Below are positions 46,726 through 58,814 of a DNA stretch of 64,000 bases, piece by piece. Positions within the stretch are counted from its first letter, which is position 1. The number at the start of each line of letters is the position of its first letter. The translations under genes and the position numbers were made by a program. The stretch lies in contig CM049307.1 in assembly GCA_026874595.1 (NCBI GenBank), positions 27,502,362 through 27,566,361 of the forward strand, given 5' to 3'. The DNA comes from Sipunculus nudus (taxonomy: Eukaryota > Annelida > Sipuncula > Golfingiida > Sipunculidae). A model generated the notes under the pieces. It saw only the letters and a program-made list of their open reading frames with translations, was not told the DNA's origin and did not search any database.

Positions 46726-48842
46726 ACTAGGGACCCATGGGTCTTGACGCTTAGCTGAATAGGTTTATAATCTTTTTAAAAATATCAGGGTTTGTGGCCA
46801 GGTACTTGTACCTGTACCAGTACCTAAGTACACAATTCAGAGTACCAGTACCAGTACCTGCCGGTCATGAGTAGGAAGTACCATGCACCTGTACCTGGAA
46901 CTAAAGTACCTGTACCTGGTACAAGGTACTCCAGGTGCATTTTCATATTTTCAGTTATTTAAAGTTTTTTTCTGTCTAGTATTTAATTTGGTTACCTGTG
47001 GAGTAATATAATCAGCAAGCCTTCGGTGTGATAAACTGCTCATGAATTGAATTGTTATCACAACTCGAGAATGGTCTGTGAAATCAGCTGTAACCACTAA
47101 TTGAGCATGGACTTTCAGTAGACTTGAAAATCATGTTTGTGAATGTATGGTGTCATACTCCACTTGGTGCACTTAATGGACTTTTGATACACTTGCATAT
47201 CATGTTTTTGAATGTATGGTGGCATACAGATAACAGGTTCTAATAAAATATAATTAAGCAAATGACTTCAATATTGTTTGACAGGAAAAAGGCATGTTAA
47301 CTTGCAATAATATATGTGAATCTATGCCACTATTATTATCCATATCATTATCTATATATTATCCAAAAATGTCTTTGAAGTGATCCTAGAGTAAATGTAC
47401 CTGTACCTGTACCTAGGTACTTTCTAAAGTACCTGTACCTAGGTACTCTGTGAAAATCTAGGACCTGTACCTGTTCCTGGCCAATTCACAAGTACCTGTA
47501 CCTGTACCTAGTTACTTGAATTCACTTGTACCTGGCCCCAATCCTGCAAAATATGGGTCCTGTAATCAGTTTGAAACAATTACTCCACTTACTTTTCTCA
47601 AACTGGAGTTATCATCCATAAACTAATTTGTGAAAGGATGGGACCGGTGACCTTGACCTTTGACCCAGTGACCCCAAAGTAAAAAGGAACTTTCCCCTTC
47701 AGGCAGTGGCACCACTTGGAAGATGAAAGTTTTGGCTTTAATGCATACACTATCTTTTTAGTGAAGTGGTTCCTGTGACCTTGACCTTTGATCTCATGAC
47801 CCCTAAATCAATAGAGTTCTGGTTTTAGTAGTAGGCCATATGTAAGTAAAGTTTGAAACCGATATTTCAATCCAAATTAGAGTTATCATCTGAAAACTAA
47901 TATTTTGACAGATAGCCTGGTGACCTTGACCTTTGACCTTGTGAATGTCTTAATATTATATCAGATTCTTCCCTTAATGGCAGGTCAGCTATATGGACAA
48001 GATCGAAGGTTTGGGATGAAAAGTTTGGCTTAATTGGATCCACATCCTTTCTAAATAAGTGGGTCCTGTGACCTTGACCTTTGACCTTATGACCCAAAAA
48101 TCAATTTTTTTTGCATTAGGGGTGGACCATATATAAGTCAGGTTTGAAATCCATATGTCAATTCAAACTGGAGTTATCATCAGGAAACCAATTTGACGGA
48201 CATGTGCATGCAGAAAGACAAACAGACAGACGGATAGACAGGATGTTTATTTGGGCATCCGCTTATTCAAGCAAGACCCAAATAAACAACTCATGGTTTC
48301 AGGACACCGAAAAAACCACAGGTGTGAATCTGATAGTATCAATATAATTTGGTAGTCTCAAATAAAGGAAAATATGCATCAAAAATAGAAAATATACAGG
48401 TGGCACCACCAGTCTTCAGGCACTGAAGAAACTATAACATAATTGCTGTCATTTGACATCAAAAACAGAAAAAAAATTCAGAAAAAAAATACAGGTGGTG
48501 CCACCAGTTTTCCAAAACTGGTCATGGTCAATATTCAAGGCAAGAATCATAGCAATCCTTGCATAAATTATCAAGGTACTAATGAAGAAAGTGGAAGTTT
48601 TGTATCAAATTTTTAATTATTCCGGGTGGGGGGGGGGGGGTACTTACAAGCCCCATAGCCCAAAGAATATAGGTCGCACTGACCTGATTTCATGTTTCAG
48701 AGGAGATTTCTTATTGATCTCCCTGGATGTTCACTTACAAGTTTTTAGGTCTAGCAGTTAAGATTTGTGCTCTGCTAACAGACAGAAGACAAATTGCCTT
48801 TCCTATACCTCAGTTGACTTTCAGGCATCTCAGCTGAGCTAA
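46726..48842 (-). mobile_element. Minus-strand family 1 subfamily D copy
   Basis: Read on the minus strand the head is AGCTCAGCTGAGATGCCTGA at 48841 and the tail TTCAGCTAAGCG with GACCCATGGGTC ends near 46726. The subterminal repeats and palindrome are those of family 1. The middle carries D units (about 48350-48780) and the GCTTGAATAAGCGGATGCCC segment shared with 39325-39355. A hAT-like element interrupts it at 46786-47546. Confidence 0.75.
46786..47546. mobile_element. hAT-like non-autonomous element with GGTAC-rich TIRs
   Basis: Starts CAGGGTTTGTGGCCAGGTAC and ends with the complement of CAGGATTGGGGCCAGGTACA. Both subterminal regions are crowded with GTACCTGTACC repeats in opposite orientation. 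The flanking 8-mers AAAAATAT and CAAAATAT differ at one base, fitting the 8-bp target duplication of the hAT superfamily. At 761 bp it encodes no transposase. Confidence 0.7.
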
Positions 48843-50776
48843 AAAAACACTACGTTTTAGCCCAATTAAGCAATTTAGGAAATAATTTGTATTAATTCAT
48901 TATAGGGAGGGAAATCTAATTAAAAAAAGTAAATGTTAGCTGTGATTAGCTTTAAAGAGGACAATCAAAATTATAATGATTGTATGAAAGTAATAAAATA
49001 AATCTAATAAATTCGATTGCAGACTAATTAAACTTAGGAATCTCTGAAAATATGATAATTTGTCATCTGGAAAAACTGTTGCAAATCACAGGTCCACATT
49101 GACAAAAAGCTTGACCTCCATAATATACTTCAGTCAGGTTTTGGGCCCTATAACTGTAAAGCTATGCATAGCCCGTAAATTGAACATACCTCTTGGATGG
49201 GCTTGAAGGTTACATGATAGCAGCCTATAGAATGTTTTAAAAATGAATAATAGACAAGAAAAATGTGAGAGAAGAAACACAGAAGAAACAGCATCTTGAA
49301 GCTTGACAAATTTCAATTGGTGAAGTTGAGGGGTGCAGCCACCAGTTGGCATACATGTGCACTATGTGAATTTTGCCACCTGTCATGCCTGATGCAAGCT
49401 AATTTCCTTTTGTGTGCACAGGAGGAAGAAAACAGTTTTAAGACACAATTTTGAAAGATACTGTAATATTTTAAGAAAAAACAATATATTTAATGTATAT
49501 TTAACATACTTTGTATGTGAATAGGTCCCTTTTAAACTTGCTGGTGTGTTTGTAGGGGTGTAGATATATTTAACATTTGTTTACCCCTTGGACATAATCT
49601 GTTTAAACTAACAGTTAAACACTATCATTACAGGGGCATAGCGTTGTCTTGGCACAGGGTGGTACGTTCCTGTAGACATCGGACTGATCACCAAAACTGT
49701 TTTTTTTTTTTTTTCAAAATGAATATACATACACACACACATACATATATATATATGTGTGTGTGTGTGTGTCTTAGGTTGTATATAATATAATATAATT
49801 TTTTTGGTGTATTTTATAATATAAGTAGAAAAGTATAAAGAATATCCCACATCAGGTTCTTTTTTTTATATTTGGTACAGACTGTATAGTTATAGCATTA
49901 GTATATTGGCACATTCTGAGTCCATGGGCGGGGGGTTTAAATGCACTCACTGTGCCCTTGAATTATACATTTGTTTCTCGATACATTTGTGTCCCGTAAC
50001 TTCTCCATTCCACCCTCAGTTTCCTGTCTGTCTCAATGATAGATTATAATTAAGAATTATTCTTGGCACATGCCAGTTCAATGCTTCAGCTAATAATATG
50101 GTGTTGTGACAAAGTGTGTAGGAGTTCATTTGTCAGTGAAATATAATGAGACCCCAAGAGAACTCATTAATACCTGGCATGAGGAAGTCTCTGCTGAATT
50201 GGTGAAAGGTAGTGCTATTCTTCTGGGTGGCTACCGAGGCTTTTCTAATTATTGTAATCTGGAGTTGTAGTACAGTGACCACTACTTGTAAATATTTCTA
50301 ATTACAAGTAGTAAAGAAAAACCTTGTGTCCATCTGTTCAGTTTTGTACAGTTTTCAGCATAGTTAACAGTCCTTTTCTTATCCAGAAATATTGGTTGTC
50401 TTGTGATATCAAGGACATTCTGCATCATGACTAAAAACATATTTTCCTTTTACAAGAAGGCCTGATTTGACCTCTGTACAGTTATACATTGGCTTGCAGA
50501 AAAGCAGCACAGTATCAGACAGATGCTCACTGACACTCGCTCATTCATCATACAGTAAATTTATGTCTGCTTCACTTCTTGTGTATTTTAAGTTTCATTC
50601 AGTTCTTCAAATGAAATATCCTTAGAAATTACAAGTTGCAAATATACACACCCAATCACACACATGTATGCACACATACAGTGGAACCTGATAATTATAG
50701 ACAATGCCTGTAATAGAAAGGTACATGCCTGTCATAGAGAGGTACATGTGTTTAGACAGGTTGTGTTTGAATATCA
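48843..50776. other. PP1-like intron sequence
   Basis: AT-rich intron sequence. Apart from the microsatellite at 49729-49772 no repeat or gene was recognised. Confidence 0.5.
49729..49772. repeat. Self-complementary (AC)n(AT)n(GT)n microsatellite
   Basis: An ACACAC run, an ATATAT run and a GTGTGT run follow each other, so the whole tract can fold into one hairpin or cruciform of about 20 bp per arm. Confidence 0.85.
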
Positions 50777-51548
50777 TATATATATGTCGAGGGAAGAAAG
50801 AGAATCCGGGGAGATCCAGAATCCTCCCAGGAAAAAGAGGATTCTGATTTTTCCCAGGAAAAATGAGAAATCTGATTTTTCCCAGGAATAATGGGAATTC
50901 CCATTCTTCCAGGAGTGAATGAGAATCATTTCATACTATGATTTGATTCTCATTTTTCCCGGGAAGAATGAGAATTCTGATTTTTCCGGGGAAAAACCAG
51001 AATTCTTATTTTTCTAGCCAGCTCCAATTTGTTAAATGATATCCCTTAATAGTTAAGGTAGGTTAAGTTTGCATATTTAATAACGGTATTATAACCAAAC
51101 TTTAATGTTATTAACTGACCATTGCTAAAAGGTCATTTCAGAATCCTGACCTAGCTATTATAATATATATATATATAGATATATATATATATATAAAACA
51201 CTTTTTGTCAGATTCATATTTTATTCACATATTTCTATTTTGTGTGAGTGTACTATTTATTTCTTTTTTATCACTTGAACAGTTCAGAATTAATGTGAAA
51301 AAAAGATGATAAAAGTTTCTTTCTGAAAAAGAGAAAAAAGTATGAAAAAATTAAGAGTTAAGTTGTCATCAATAATTCCAATTCTTCCTAGTAAGAATGG
51401 GAATTCTCATTCTTCCCAGGAAGAATGGGAATCCCTTCATACCATCTCTGGATTCTCATTTTTCCTCGGGGGAAAAATCAGAATTCTAATTTTTCCTGGG
51501 AGGATTCCAGAACTTCCGAGATTCTCATTTTTCCCTTGACATATATAT
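50777..51548. mobile_element. Long-TIR element with iterated TTTTTCCCAGGAA motifs
   Basis: The left end ATATATATGTCGAGGGAAGA and the complement of the right end, ATATATATGTCAAGGGAAAA, match, and the similarity continues for roughly 80-150 bp on each side through AGAATCCTCCCAGGAAAAA. Within the arms GATTTTTCCCAGGAAAAAT is iterated every 30-35 bp, partly palindromic. The centre is unrelated AT-rich DNA with its own AT run (51161-51196). The superfamily is unknown; a TA target is possible. Confidence 0.7.
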
Positions 51549-54500
51549 TGTCATGTGTCCATAAGTAACATACAGATGTAGATCCCCTCTTAAGGGATAA
51601 TGTCTGGTAAATGCATCATTTGTAAACAGTACACAGTTATGCAGCACTAATACAGTACATGTAAATACTAAACAGTACTTTACACAAATTGACACAGTGC
51701 AGGGTCAGGTCTCAGTATATTGACTCATACTGAGTTGACAATAAATTTTGTTAAAGGTATAAAACTAGTATTTAAACCAGGCAATATCATTTCTGCCATA
51801 AAAATATCCAATATGCCACACACAGCAGCCAGCTTGCAGATGCTGGTTTCTCATTCTGCAGGGCTGTTTAGCTCACCTTCTACAGTGGTTACATCTGCTC
51901 CCATGTTTTATGGTGACTGTAGATTGAGCTTGGGACATATAACTTTTAAAAGGTAGAGAAACCAAACCATCAATATTTTTTAAAACTTTCCCTGCTTTAA
52001 AACATTCTTGCAGATGTGCTCATGTGTCAGATGAATGATGTATCATTTATTGGTAATCACAATGGTCAAGGAGGTTATGTTTTCACTTGTGTTTGTTTGC
52101 TTGTTAGCAGAATTACACAACTTTTGGAGAGATGATATGCCAGTAGGTAGGGAAGAAATCATTTAACCTTCTTGCAGATCTGAATAAAGGAATCAAAGGA
52201 ATACAAACAAATTTTTGTTCTATGACATGGAAAATAGACTAAATTTTATGGTGATCATAAATACCATTTCAAGAACAGAAGCAAAATAAAGTATTTTATA
52301 AGCAAACTGCCAAAATTCCTTGTGTTGTGTCTCAACTGGTAAAAAAGAGAGAAAAAATTAGCTTTCTTGCAATTTTTTTTGTTGCCCAAGTCAATTGAAC
52401 AAAAATTGCTTTTGGTGTGGTCTTTATTTAGGCCATTCATAATTGAAATGTGATTTAGCTTTAGTAAGGTTGAATAGTTATGCAAAAAGAAAAAGTTATA
52501 TTTCCCAGGCACTTTTTTTCAGAAATCAGTGCAGGCAGGCAACTTTTTTTTTACCTTTTTTGTATGTTTTGATAAAAATTTAATATAACCAGGGAAAAAC
52601 ATGATAATTACAGGTTTTTTTTGCTAAACAGATCAAAGCACTACATAACAAAGGAAATCTTATAAAAATTGTGTTATTTTATCTTTTTGAAAGAGGAAAA
52701 TCAAAATAAAAAATTTTAATGGGGGGGGGGGGTCAAATTTATGTGGGCGTTGCCTGAGAACCATACCTTGTTTTTGGTCTTAGGCCGAATGTGGCACAAA
52801 TAACTAAAGTACAGTCACTGATCCAGTGTAATTAACACACTGCTCAGTTCTGATAAGTGGCATCATATTGGACATGTTTTAGTTGTACACAGAATTTCTT
52901 ATAACCTTGCAGACACCTGCCATTTTCATGTACGTTATTCTAAAGGGTAATCCTTGGCCACATTCACACTACTCCTGTAGTATACACTGGATTCAGTATC
53001 AAGTACCATTTCACTGCTTCACAATGTACATTATGATGTTAACACTGCACTTGTATTCACTTGCATTTTGATCCATATTTGTGAGACTGTTGAATATATG
53101 AATATGATTCTCACTCTAGATAAGTCAAAACCAAATCATGTTGAATGCTGTTTCAGCAAGCATGTTGAGATATTTGATAACTGGTCAGTTGGTCAACGTG
53201 CCATACCTCCATAGAAACAGCTCTAAATTTGAAACATGTTTGTGTGCCCACTTCAAGTGAATTGAAATCCCTATCAAGTACTGTACTTAATAGATCTCAA
53301 CAATGTATTGCCAATGCTAAACTATAGTTAGCTAGGGTGTGCTTATATTGAAGTTACATACATAGTAAGTGACACCACTGTCACACAGGTTGAGTGAAAA
53401 TTTAATATTGGTTTAAAGTGGCAAGTATGATGCTCAGGTAAAACGGAAGTTACCAGTAATAAATTTAAGCATTGAAGCAGTAAATATATGAAATACCATG
53501 AACAACACAAACTGGTTAACTATAGAAATATAATAAATTTCTGGTTACATAATTGCTTCTTACAACTCGAGAATTATTTGTTCAGTCAGATTGACCAAAG
53601 AAGATTAAAACTGTGGAATTTGATAAACTAAATGCTTTCCATCATATTGATCATAACAAGGGTGAAAATCAAATAGTTAGCTTATACTGATGCTAAAATC
53701 CCTTTGATATACAATACACCTGTATGTATGAATAAACGACTCATCTGGCAGTAATGAAAGGTTAAGCTTACCTTACTGTGACCAAGCTGATATACTTCCT
53801 TGTGATCATGATGCTATACCTGCTGGTTATTGTTAGGGATTCCAATATGAGGTACCGTTATAGTCATTAAGACAGTGTTCCAGTGTTTTAAGCTGGACCT
53901 GCCTAAAGGCTTTGAAGCAAACCTGAGGTCAGTGTTAGAACTGCTGAAGTTGTTGTTAATCAAGAGCCATGAATACATGACTCAGTAGGCATTTACATTG
54001 ATCGGACTGGTAAGCCTACTTGAGAAATGCACTGCAATGGCAATCCATCTTGTTGTGTCAATATCATGGAAAAAAAAGCTGATAAATATAATGTTAGGCT
54101 AGTAGTGATGAATTAATAAAAAGAAATACATTTGAACTCACAAACCAAAGTGTAAATCTGAGTCTTTATTTTAACATGTTGCATACAAGTTGGCTATTGT
54201 CCAGTAATCTGTGTGAGCCATGCTTATATTCATGCAGTCAGGAATTTAACAAACATGCAGGGGCTTTGCCAATATGCTGAGTTACAACAGGATTTTTCTC
54301 ACTCATGCTTGATAGAAAGTATATAGACAGTGAAAAATTGGTATTCTTTATGTTAACTGTCTGCATACCTGTAGGCAGTGAGGTATTTTATAACAAAAAT
54401 ATTTGCTTCCTCAATGAGCCTTATTATGACATTTTGGTTTACCATAGTAAAGCACTCTGATTTAGAATAGACTCATTTATGTCAAAAGGCTGGAATCGCA

Positions 54501-55967
54501 CTAATCTCTGCTAAACTCAGCAATATAATTACAGATTTAAAATTTGATTAATTAAATTTTGCATTTATTTTCTGTGGAAAATTACTTTCAAACTTTCACA
54601 ACCTTGATATACATGTAAACATTTGTGGGTTGGTTAGTGCCTTAGTGGTTATAGTTTTGAGGTGTTTGTCATGTGGCTTTCATTGTACATTGTTGGATAT
54701 ATGGTAGGCTTCTTTAAATTTAATTATGTTTTTCCCCCCTTTTTGTTTTTATTTGTTTTGTCTAGAGATCCACTATAACAAAGGACAGCTGACAGAGACT
54801 GCTGTTTATTTGCAGACTGACTAAGCCTTATGTTAGTCATTGATACTGGATCTAATTTTATCATAAGAGGATAACAGTCAGTTGGTATTATTCCTGTCAG
54901 ATAATTTTCTCACTGAACTAGAAAACTAGAAAGATTTCGGAAACTATTCTTTTGTCACCACAGTTAATTTGTCACCAGAACAGGGTGTGAAATAGAGGGT
55001 GCATACCTACACGCTTGCATGCACATTTTCTTTCGTGCAGGTAGAAATTGTTACAAGGATGCACTCTGTGCACGTATTATATACAAATGAAGAAAATGTT
55101 GGTGCAGTATCTTATTTTTTTTTACTATTCATAAACATCACAGTCATAAATTTGCATTTCTATTCTTTGAGCAACAGAAACTCCCTAACAAGCAAATTTT
55201 CTCACTAGTTTTACAAGGTGCATGTTGAAATCTTAAAGTGCATGTAGGTTTTGATTTCAAGTGAGCACCTGGGGCATGTAAATTTTTTAGCCTATATCAT
55301 ACCCTGCCAGAATTTCACCCCTTATTTTCAAGTTCCCATGAAACATTAAAAATATCCTGAAGTTTGATAGCTTCAGCTGAAAAGTACTTACACCAAGTTA
55401 TGTGACTGTGTGTTGGATAAACAAATCTGACTGTTCTCTACAAATAGGAAATCGCTGTTCCACCAGTATTAAGTAGTCAGTATGTGTCTAATGACTTGAG
55501 AGAGTGGGTACATATCTGACCAAGGCAGGCTTTGGCTCATACTGGGTTCACCCCCAAAATGAGTCTTCAATTATGGCAAATATTACTGGATATGGTAGTC
55601 ATGCTTTCAGTGAGATTTAGGAGTTGGATAGGTTACTATGTCACTGGATGTCTACAGTTGGCAAACTTCGTCGCGAACCTGTTGCTGTCAGAGCTATCCG
55701 AACCAGTGTTAGCTGGCCCAGGTTGGCACTTTGGATACTTGCATTCTGCTAACACTATACAGTCAGCACAATGTAGCTCAATTGGCAAAGGTAACTGCAT
55801 AAAAACTTTGTAGACCTGTAAAGGTAAGTAAGATATATTTCATAAAAAAGAAATGATCACATTAACTTTTTTCTTTATATATTAGAAAGTCTCTTGTTCC
55901 TTTGGTTTCATTGACTGGCAATAGTTTTAATGGTGTTTAAAAAATCTGATCTTTACATTGTACTTTT
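51549..55967. other. PP1-like intron sequence, no gene recognised
   Basis: AT-rich, mostly unique-looking intron. A G tract lies near 52720 and a T/C-rich tract near 54730. A frame of 93 codons at 55532-55813 has no recognisable domain or coding signature. No exon matching PP1 was found. Confidence 0.5.
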
Positions 55968-56282
55968 GGTAAACAAACAAATGGGTAAACTACTGAACTG
56001 TCAACAATTTATAAAAAAAACAACCAATGATCATGGTAATAATATACATCTTATGGTCACAAACTGCTCACATGCTTCTATTTTAAAATTAGGAAATGCA
56101 TGGTTTGGTCACAAAATATTATTTGCAACAATTTCTTTCTCGTCAATACAAACCAATCATTTCAACCAACCATGGCCTATATTACCTTTTCCTCTTGGAC
56201 TTTATCTCCATTTGATATTATTTTAGATTTTTACCTTCAGGGTCAACTTCAGCTGAGCACAGTGACCCGTGGGTCCCTTGTT
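55968..56282 (+). mobile_element. 3' fragment of family 1 subfamily B
   Basis: The last 310 bp of subfamily B, matching 17670-17983 and 19370-19686 (GTAAACTACTGAA.TGTCAAC, CACAAACTGCTCACATGCTT, tail TTCAGCTGAGCACAGTG, GACCCGTGGGTC, CCCTTG). The 5' remainder is absent. Confidence 0.85.
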
Positions 56283-57259
56283 CTTTTAAAAGATGTGACA
56301 AGTTCAGTCTCAGTTAGGATATGGATCTCCTAGTCTTTGCCCTATGCAATATATTTACAAGATAGGAATGGCTTGTCTATGTCCTTAGGTGCTAATAGCC
56401 CTTGGCAGGGCGTGAATGAACAGTGGTGTCTCCGTGGACCAGGCATGGAGTAATAATTCAAAGCTTACAGACAGACCTGCTTGGAAGACAACCATTTCAT
56501 AATGGTCACAAAAAGTTCACCTGCACTAAGTACTCCATCAGGTAACATATGCAGTTAAGAGAAGGTCTATATGGATGACAGTTAATCTGCCCATTTCAAC
56601 TCGATTCATTATACTGCCACTTAGTGCTTCATTTTTGTGCTTGTCTACATTTGATGCATTTTATACATAAATATGTCATACAGTAATTACTTGCTTCACA
56701 GGAGCGATCTTCAAGATGGAAGTTTACACTCTTCACACATATATTTGATCATGTAAAGAGATATATATATAAGAGGTATATATACTATCAGCATAAGTGT
56801 ATGTATTATGTGCAATATAGGCTCATGCAAGCTCATTCACTAATCAGTTACAGAAAGACAGAAATATACAAAACTCCTCACATCATGGCAGATACCTGAA
56901 CTTGATTGTAAGGTAACCTTGATTAAATTTCGTGCATTTTGGCTACATTTTTTTATAATTTTAACCAAAGTGACTTCCCCCATAAAATTTAGTGGCATCC
57001 TCAGTTTTGGTATATAGGTACAACTGAATTTGATATAGCCTTCTGAGTTGTTTGGAAGGACGTGGGATGCAGACAGGCTAAGAATATCTTTTAAAATCTG
57101 TGGAAAAATTTTGGGAATTCTTTGGAAAATTTTAAACCAGCAAAGATAAGACCATATGTACTTGGTTATCTGTCTGATTGGTTGTCTGATCAGTGCTTCT
57201 GTTTGTTACATGCCCTTCTTTCTGGAACCTGGGAGGCCTCACATATCAGGGTAATTGTA
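56283..57259. other. PP1-like intron sequence
   Basis: AT-rich intron sequence with a short ATATAT tract near 56760. No repeat or gene was recognised. Confidence 0.5.
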
Positions 57260-58270
57260 TCCGCCAAAACAGAGTTTTGCGGATACTATGTTTTCAGCCC
57301 CCTGCCGCCACCGCTGTCGTGTAGGAGAACTCCTCCATAACCACTGGGCGGAATTTTAAGAAACCTGGGATAATGTTCTGGTCATATGTGAACTGCTGCG
57401 CTCCGATTTTGTTTTGACTTTTGACCTTTCCTCTGCGCTCTGCGTCCATCTGTGCATCTGTGTTCACACATAAACCCCCATATCTCTGGACATGTTTGAC
57501 CGATCTGAAATTTTGCATGTTTATACATCTTGGATAGGTTTTCGATTTTTTTTGACAGGTGGTGCCACCTACCTCCCCACTTACACTCCAGACATTCATG
57601 CTAATATCTTAGGATTGGTTTGACGGATCAGCCTGAAATTTTGCATACGTATCGGTCTAACTAAGCTCTTTAACACACACAAAACTGGTGGCACCACCTG
57701 CAACCATTTTTGCAGATCAGCCATCTGTTTATCTGCCTTTGGATAAAATCATGCATATTTCTGCAGTGGTTAGACTTATTCACCTGAAATTTTGCACATT
57801 TATACATCTTGGATAGAGTTATCATTGATATAACAGGTGGCACCACCTACCTATGCTTTTGCATTGCAGAAATCCATGCTGATATTTCAGGACTCGTTTG
57901 ACAGATTGGGCTGAAATTTTACATGTTTATTCATCTTGGATAGTTTTTTTCATTTTTGTGACAGGTGGTGCTACCTACCTCCCCGGTTATGCTCCAGACA
58001 ACCATGCTAAAATCTCAGGACTGGTTTGACATATCAGCCTGAAATTTTGCATACATATCGGTCTAACTAAGCTCTTTAACATACCCAAAACTGGTGGCCG
58101 CACCTGCATCTGTTTTTGCACAGTGTCCATCTGTTTGTCTGCCTTGGGATAAAATCATGCATATCTCTGCAGTGGTTGGACTTATTCACATAAAATTTTG
58201 CAGGTGTATACATCTTGGATAGAATTTTTTGTTGATATCACAGGTGGCGCCACCTATCTCCCTCCCTCCA
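57260..58270 (+). mobile_element. Family 5 Helentron-like element, 3' end missing
   Basis: It opens with a strong hairpin GTATCCGCCAAAAC..GTTTTGCGGATAC followed by ACTATG, the same plan as the family 3 head. The interior repeats with a period of about 405 bp (ATCAGCCTGAAATTTTGCAT at about 57626 and 58033) and carries GGTGGTGCCACC, GGTGGCACCACC and GGTGGCGCCACC (58243-58254). No matching tail was found. Confidence 0.65.
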
Positions 58271-58814
58271 GGTAATTCAGCCTTTACATAATAACAATAC
58301 CATGCCAGCTAACCTATATCTTTCATGTAATATGTAATCTACCACACAAGGTTCTCCCATTACCTCTATATCCTATCACCACTTCACCGTATCTCTCTGA
58401 TTTAGGTGGATAAACTTGGTCTCTTGTCGACTACCTGTATTCTAGTTTGATCTTCAAAGTTGGCTTTCTGCAAGGGCTGCTCAAGCCAGAGAGTTTGTCT
58501 CTGTGTCATAATTGCCATTGATGTTTTGTTGTTCTGTTTTGAATGGAATCAAAGAAGTGTCATAACTGGGAAACAAAGTGATTACTTTTCTTATACTCAA
58601 TAAATTAAAATTCTCTTATCAAATTCAGAACCTCAAACTAAGTCTCTAATCTATTAATTCTCAGTTGATATGTAAAGTAGAAATTTGATATTAAACAATT
58701 TTCTTTTAGGAGCAAGAGTAGGGTTTAAGACATCTGTGGAGTGTTAAACTGCAGGCTGAGGTGTCATATTTCTGGATCAAGCATTGATTAATCATCTTGT
58801 TCATTACTGCCAAC

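Noticed and set aside
55770-55800. tRNA-like GTAGCTCAATTGGCAAAG
   Set aside because: Resembles a tRNA A box, but no B box or stems follow at the right distance.
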